DNA from: an uncultured Pseudoflavonifractor sp.
GTDB taxonomy: Bacteria; Bacillota; Clostridia; Oscillospirales; Oscillospiraceae
NCBI GenBank assembly: GCA_947565875.1
Contig: CANOHR010000027.1
Location: forward strand, 1-9,749
Length of the DNA stretch: 9,749 nucleotides
Reading direction: 5' to 3'
Below are positions 6,770 through 9,749 of this stretch, piece by piece. Below the pieces are notes generated by a model. That model ran no database searches. It was not told the origin of the DNA and saw only the letters and a list, made by a program, of their open reading frames with translations. Made by a program: the position numbers and the translations under genes. Each line of letters begins with the position of its first letter. The first letter of the stretch is position 1.

Positions 6770-7012
6770 TTACAGGCTCTGCTTCAGTGCCTGGGCCAGC
6801 TGGTCGGGGCAGGAGGTGGGCTTTCCGCCGCAGCGGATCCCGTCCAGCCGCCGGATGACCTCTTCCACCGTCATCCCTTCCACCAGCTTACCGATCCCCT
6901 GCAAATTTCCGTGACAGCCGCCCATCACCTGGAAGGATCTGACCACGCCGTCCTCCACCTCGATCCTCATCTGCCGGGAACAGACTCCCTGAGGCTGATA
7001 GTTGATGACCAT
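6770..7012 (-). CDS. TSCPD-domain small protein (TIGR03905-like)
   Basis: This is an 80-residue cytoplasmic protein with no signal or membrane segment. It contains the signature TSCPD at residues 66-70 and resembles the short stand-alone family of uncharacterised proteins known as TIGR03905. TSCPD domains are also found at the C-terminus of vitamin-B12-dependent (NrdJ-type) ribonucleotide reductases. Four cysteines (11, 33, 61, 68) sit in conserved-looking contexts (GVCSRQM, GGCHGN, IRCGGK, TSCPD), which suggests metal binding, but this is inferred. AGGAGGAG lies about 5 nt before the ATG, and a near-consensus promoter sits between it and feoB. The feoB stop is 66 nt upstream with no terminator between, so both feo read-through and independent transcription are plausible. 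Its function is not known. Confidence 0.9.
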   Translation of the reverse strand: MVINYQPQGVCSRQMRIEVEDGVVRSFQVMGGCHGNLQGIGKLVEGMTVEEVIRRLDGIRCGGKPTSCPDQLAQALKQSL

Positions 7013-7038
7013 AAAGCTCCTCCTGTCTCTTTTTCGCC

Positions 7039-7067
7039 ATCATACCATACCGTCAGGAAAATGGCAA
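7039..7067 (-). promoter_or_regulatory. Sigma-A type promoter for the TSCPD gene
   Basis: Reading the minus strand, TTGCCA (7067-7062) and TATGAT (7044-7039) are spaced by exactly 17 nt, with TGG before the -10 giving an extended -10. The promoter lies in the 66-nt gap after feoB, and the start would fall near 7032, a short distance before the ribosome-binding site. Confidence 0.75.
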
Positions 7068-7078
7068 GTCCCCGGCTC

Positions 7079-9226
7079 TCAGAGCCCCGCCAGCCGGACC
7101 AGTGCCGTTACGGCCATACAGACCACCACCCCCGCCACCGTGGGCAGTGCCGCCGCCAGAGCGGTCCATTTCCAGCTTCCCGTCTCCTTATGGACGGTGA
7201 GCAGGGTGGTGGAGCAGGGCCAGTGCATCAGAGAGAAAAGCATGACATTTACCGCCGTCAACCAAGTCCAACCGTTGGCCAGAAAGAGAGCCTTCATCTC
7301 CCCAAGGCTCCCCAACTCCAAAAGACTCCCCTGGGAGAGGTAGGACATCAGAATGATGGGGATCACGATCTCATTTGCGGGAAAGCCCAGAATAAAGGCC
7401 ATGAGGATCACCCCATCCAGCCCCATCAGCTGGGCAAAGGGATCCAGGAAGGTGGCGCAGTGGTGGAGTAGGGTGGCATCCCCCATCGTCACGTTGGCCA
7501 TGATCCAGATGAGCAGCCCCGCCGGGGCTGCCACCGCCGCCGCCCGACCCAGAACGAAAAGAGTCCGGTCAAAGATGGAGCGGACGATCACCTTTCCCAC
7601 CTGGGGCTTCCGGTATGGGGGAAGTTCCAGGGTGAAGGAGGAGGGCTCCCCCTTTAGGGCCGTGGCTGAAAGGAGCCTTGTAAAGGTAAAGGTCAGCCCT
7701 ATCCCCAGCAGGATCACCCCCGTCAGCAGAAGAGCAGACAGCACCGAAGCCTTCCAGCCTCCCGCCGAGCCCACAAAAAACATGGTAAGAATGGCGATGA
7801 GAGTGGGAAAGCGCCCGTTGCAGGGTACAAAGTTATTGGTGAGGATGGCCAGCAGCCGCTCCCGGGGAGAGTCGATGATCCGGCATCCCACGATCCCCGC
7901 CGCGTTGCAGCCAAAGCCCATGCACATGGTGAGGGCCTGTTTTCCACAGGCCCGGCAAGCCTTGAAGGGTTTATCCAGATTGTAGGCGATCCGTGGCAGA
8001 TAGCCCGCGTCCTCCAAAAGGGTAAACAAGGGAAAGAAGATCGCCATGGGGGGCAGCATGACGCTGACTACCCAGGCCAGCACCCGGTACACTCCCAGCA
8101 CCAGCGCCCCATGGAGCCAGTCTGGAGCATGGAGGGCTGTAAAAAGTTCGCTCAACCGGTCCTGGACCCAGAAAAGAACGCCGGACAATAGCTGGGAGGG
8201 ATAGTTGGCCCCCACGATGGTAAGCCAGAATACCAAAGCTACCAGGGCCAGCATAATGGGATATCCCGTCCACTTACTGGTAAGGATCCGATCCAGCCTT
8301 CGGTCTGTATGGCTATAACCGCTTCCTGCCTGTTTCACTACGTCCCGGCACAGCCGCTCCGCCGTGGATACGATGGCGGAAACCAGAAGATCCCGGAACC
8401 GCTCCTCCCCAAAGCCCCACCGGGCAAGCTCCTCCCTCTGGGCCCGGACAGCCGCTGTCAACTCTCCCCGTTCCGCCGTATTCTCCTCTCCCAGATAGGA
8501 AAAGGCCTCCTGAAGAATGGCTTCGTCCCCCTCCAGCAGCTTCAGCGCCAGCCAGCGGGGATTCAGCTTTTTGGCCCATTCCTCCGGGAAGAGAGGGGTC
8601 AGAGCGGCAATGGCGTCCTCGATCCGCTGGGGATAACGGACGGCCAGGGGAGCAGGCGTTTTTTCCTCCGCTGCCTGGTCCAGAGCGGTAAGGAGAGCGT
8701 CCAGACTCCTCTTTTTTCTTGCCACCGTCCCCACCACCGGAACTCCCAGCCTCTCTGAGAGAAGCTTCAGATCCACATGGATCCCCTTTCGCTTTGCCTC
8801 GTCCATCAGATTGACGCAAACCACTACCCTGGGAGATAGTTCCATGGTTTGAAGGACCAGATTCAGATTCCGCTCCAGACAGGTCGCATCACAGACCACC
8901 GCCACGGCGTCAGGGGACCCGAAGCAAATGAAATTCCGGGCCACCTCCTCCTCGGCGGAGTGGGCCATCAGGGAATAAGTACCGGGCAAGTCCACCAGCA
9001 CATAGCCCTTCTCCCCCTTCCGGCAATGGCCCTGGGCGTTGGTCACCGTTTTCCCCGGCCAATTCCCTGTATGCTGGTTCATACCGGTGAGAGCGTTGAA
9101 CAGGGTAGATTTTCCCACGTTGGGATTTCCCGCCAGAGCAACGACCCGGTCCGTAGGGGCCTCTTTTCGGATCACCAGGGTCCCCTCCACCGCTCCCATG
9201 CCAGTGGAGGAATGGGTAAGCCCCAT
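7079..9226 (-). CDS. feoB: Ferrous iron transport protein B
   Basis: This is the 715-residue inner-membrane Fe(II) permease, with a cytoplasmic G domain. The N-terminal GTPase has G1 GNPNVGKST (33-41), a switch I region NWPGKTV with Thr60, G3 DLPG (79-82) and G4 NLMD (139-142). A helical spacer (about 200-310) leads to a polytopic membrane domain. The membrane domain holds GFGCNAAGIVGCRII (437-451), NNFVPCNGRFP (464-474) and a C-terminal WPCSTTL (669-675). These gate motifs resemble clostridial FeoB rather than the Escherichia coli version. The frame stays open another 84 codons upstream, but that part overlaps feoA in another frame and is not Feo-like. ATG 9226 is 5 nt after the feoA stop, with GGAG in the feoA end at usable spacing. 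ATG 9199 lacks a ribosome-binding site. A role in Mn(II) uptake is possible, as some FeoB proteins have that role. Confidence 0.95.
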   Translation of the reverse strand: MGLTHSSTGMGAVEGTLVIRKEAPTDRVVALAGNPNVGKSTLFNALTGMNQHTGNWPGKTVTNAQGHCRKGEKGYVLVDLPGTYSLMAHSAEEEVARNFICFGSPDAVAVVCDATCLERNLNLVLQTMELSPRVVVCVNLMDEAKRKGIHVDLKLLSERLGVPVVGTVARKKRSLDALLTALDQAAEEKTPAPLAVRYPQRIEDAIAALTPLFPEEWAKKLNPRWLALKLLEGDEAILQEAFSYLGEENTAERGELTAAVRAQREELARWGFGEERFRDLLVSAIVSTAERLCRDVVKQAGSGYSHTDRRLDRILTSKWTGYPIMLALVALVFWLTIVGANYPSQLLSGVLFWVQDRLSELFTALHAPDWLHGALVLGVYRVLAWVVSVMLPPMAIFFPLFTLLEDAGYLPRIAYNLDKPFKACRACGKQALTMCMGFGCNAAGIVGCRIIDSPRERLLAILTNNFVPCNGRFPTLIAILTMFFVGSAGGWKASVLSALLLTGVILLGIGLTFTFTRLLSATALKGEPSSFTLELPPYRKPQVGKVIVRSIFDRTLFVLGRAAAVAAPAGLLIWIMANVTMGDATLLHHCATFLDPFAQLMGLDGVILMAFILGFPANEIVIPIILMSYLSQGSLLELGSLGEMKALFLANGWTWLTAVNVMLFSLMHWPCSTTLLTVHKETGSWKWTALAAALPTVAGVVVCMAVTALVRLAGL

Positions 9227-9231
9227 GACCC

Positions 9232-9468
9232 TTACTCCGTCCGCAGAAGCACGTCCTGTCCATCCTGATCCCGAATGGCAATGACGGCTCCCCGGATCAA
9301 AAAGGCGGCGGGATCTCCACCCGGGCTGCGGCCCAGGCACTCCACGCCGGTATTTTCCACAAGTCCGATATCCAAAAGCCTCCGGCGCATAGCGCCGGTG
9401 GAATGTAACGCCCGCACGATCCCCCGCTGTCCGGGGCGAAGATCGCTGAGGCAAAGCGTATGTTCCAT
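9232..9468 (-). CDS. feoA: Ferrous iron transport protein A
   Basis: This is a 78-residue cytoplasmic SH3-like protein that accompanies FeoB and is thought to modulate its activity. The typical pattern is LSDLRPGQRGIVRAL, then AMRRRLLDIGLVENTGVECLGRSPGGDP, and a closing strand with LRTE, at the family's normal length of about 75-85 residues. AAAGGGTG stands 7 nt before the ATG. feoB begins 5 nt after the stop, so the two are coupled. The 131-nt gap to the divergent tRNA gene must hold the promoter, but I find no convincing -35/-10 pair on the minus strand and no clear Fur box. TAGAAT near 9525 is a weak -10 candidate with no matching -35. Confidence 0.93.
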   Translation of the reverse strand: MEHTLCLSDLRPGQRGIVRALHSTGAMRRRLLDIGLVENTGVECLGRSPGGDPAAFLIRGAVIAIRDQDGQDVLLRTE

Positions 9469-9558
9469 GAAATAACACCCTTTACGGTCAAGTTAAGTTC
9501 CCCGGACGGAAGCCCGGTCGACCCATTCTATGACAAACATGACCCCAGGGTGCCGCGG

Positions 9559-9587
9559 TTGACGACCGCTCCGATCCGTGATACAAT
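9559..9587 (+). promoter_or_regulatory. Sigma-A type promoter of the tRNA-Leu gene
   Basis: TTGACG (9559-9564) and TACAAT (9582-9587) are separated by 17 nt, with TGA before the -10 forming an extended -10. The start should fall near 9594, leaving only a few bases of 5' leader before the mature tRNA. Confidence 0.85.
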
Positions 9588-9599
9588 GAGTATGCTTAT

Positions 9600-9684
9600 G
9601 CGGGCATGATGAAATTGGCAGACATGCGAGATTTAGGTTCTCGTGCCTCACGGCGTGCAGGTTCAAGTCCTGTTGCCCGCACCA
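9600..9684 (+). tRNA. tRNA-Leu, anticodon UAG
   Basis: The 85-nt gene folds as a class II tRNA. The acceptor stem is GCGGGCA (9600-9606) with TGCCCGC (9674-9680), followed by discriminator A and encoded CCA (9682-9684). The anticodon stem CGAGA/TCTCG closes the loop TTTAGGT, so the anticodon is UAG, reading CUN leucine codons. A long variable arm (GCC-TCAC-GGC) is the hallmark of tRNA-Leu. The T arm has the loop TTCAAGT on a GCAGG/CCTGT stem with one G-U pair. All expected elements are intact, and it stands as a single tRNA rather than in a cluster within this window. Confidence 0.97.
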
Positions 9685-9691
9685 AAGTAGA

Positions 9692-9737
9692 CAAAACCTG
9701 CGTGTAACGATAGTTATACGCAGGTTTTGCTTTTCTT
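9692..9737 (+). terminator. Rho-independent terminator of the tRNA-Leu gene
   Basis: The arms at 9692-9708 and 9713-9729 form a 17-bp stem with one G-U pair and a GATA loop. The right arm ends GGTTTTGC and continues as TTTTCTT. It begins 7 nt after the encoded CCA. Confidence 0.9.
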
Positions 9738-9749
9738 GGTGATTTTGCA

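Noticed and set aside
9227..9478. 84-residue N-terminal extension of FeoB
   Set aside because: This part overlaps the intact feoA gene in another frame, does not resemble Feo proteins, and ATG 9226 directly after feoA is a better start.
9469..9558. Fur/DtxR-type operator or clear promoter upstream of feoA
   Set aside because: I searched for the GATAATGATAATCATTATC-like Fur pattern and for -35/-10 pairs on the minus strand. Only weak partial matches were present, such as TAGAAT and an ATGAC direct repeat.
9600..9749. tRNA-Leu 3' end as the attachment site of an integrated element
   Set aside because: tRNA genes are common integration sites, but no integrase, duplicated tRNA 3' end or phage-like gene is visible and the window stops shortly after the terminator.

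Overview
The window looks like ordinary chromosome from a fairly GC-rich, Gram-positive anaerobe of the Clostridia. An Oscillospiraceae-type gut bacterium is my inference. The evidence is the gene set: a Firmicutes-length UxuB, a GerMN-domain lipoprotein, a DacF-type D,D-carboxypeptidase, a TSCPD small protein and a clostridial-type FeoB. Strong GGAGG ribosome-binding sites and C/G-rich third codon positions agree. I see no insertion sequence, prophage, CRISPR array or defence locus.

Layout, left to right. (1) Positions 3-2131 (+) hold the end of a hexuronate catabolic operon: the 3' part of uxuA (mannonate dehydratase), then uxuB (fructuronate reductase), closed by a strong hairpin terminator. 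(2) Positions 2161-5214 (-) hold a tightly packed four-gene operon. In transcription order it encodes a short membrane-anchored ComEA-like helix-hairpin-helix protein, an OmpR/PhoB-family response regulator, a sensor histidine kinase with an extracytoplasmic domain, and a GerMN-domain lipoprotein. Two of the three junctions are ATGA stop/start overlaps. (3) A short divergent promoter region (5215-5327) separates this operon from dacF (5328-6716, +), a D,D-carboxypeptidase that is probably a single-gene unit with its own terminator. (4) Positions 6770-9468 (-) hold feoA-feoB (ferrous iron uptake), followed by a small four-cysteine TSCPD protein with its own near-consensus promoter. (5) Divergent from feoA is a tRNA-Leu(UAG) gene (9600-9684, +) with a near-consensus promoter, encoded CCA and an intrinsic terminator.

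How the genes work together. UxuB makes D-mannonate from D-fructuronate, and UxuA dehydrates it to 2-keto-3-deoxygluconate. The two-component system, the GerMN lipoprotein and the divergent carboxypeptidase all point to the cell envelope. The kinase-lipoprotein pairing resembles the actinobacterial MtrAB-LpqB arrangement and is the most interesting feature here. FeoA and FeoB form a ferrous iron importer; whether the TSCPD protein is connected to it is unknown.

Nothing in the window is clearly a new biological system. The points most worth a second look are the ComEA-like/regulator/kinase/GerMN operon, the overlapping divergent promoters it shares with dacF, the clostridial gate motifs in FeoB, and the TSCPD protein. 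No gap between genes exceeds 300 bases.
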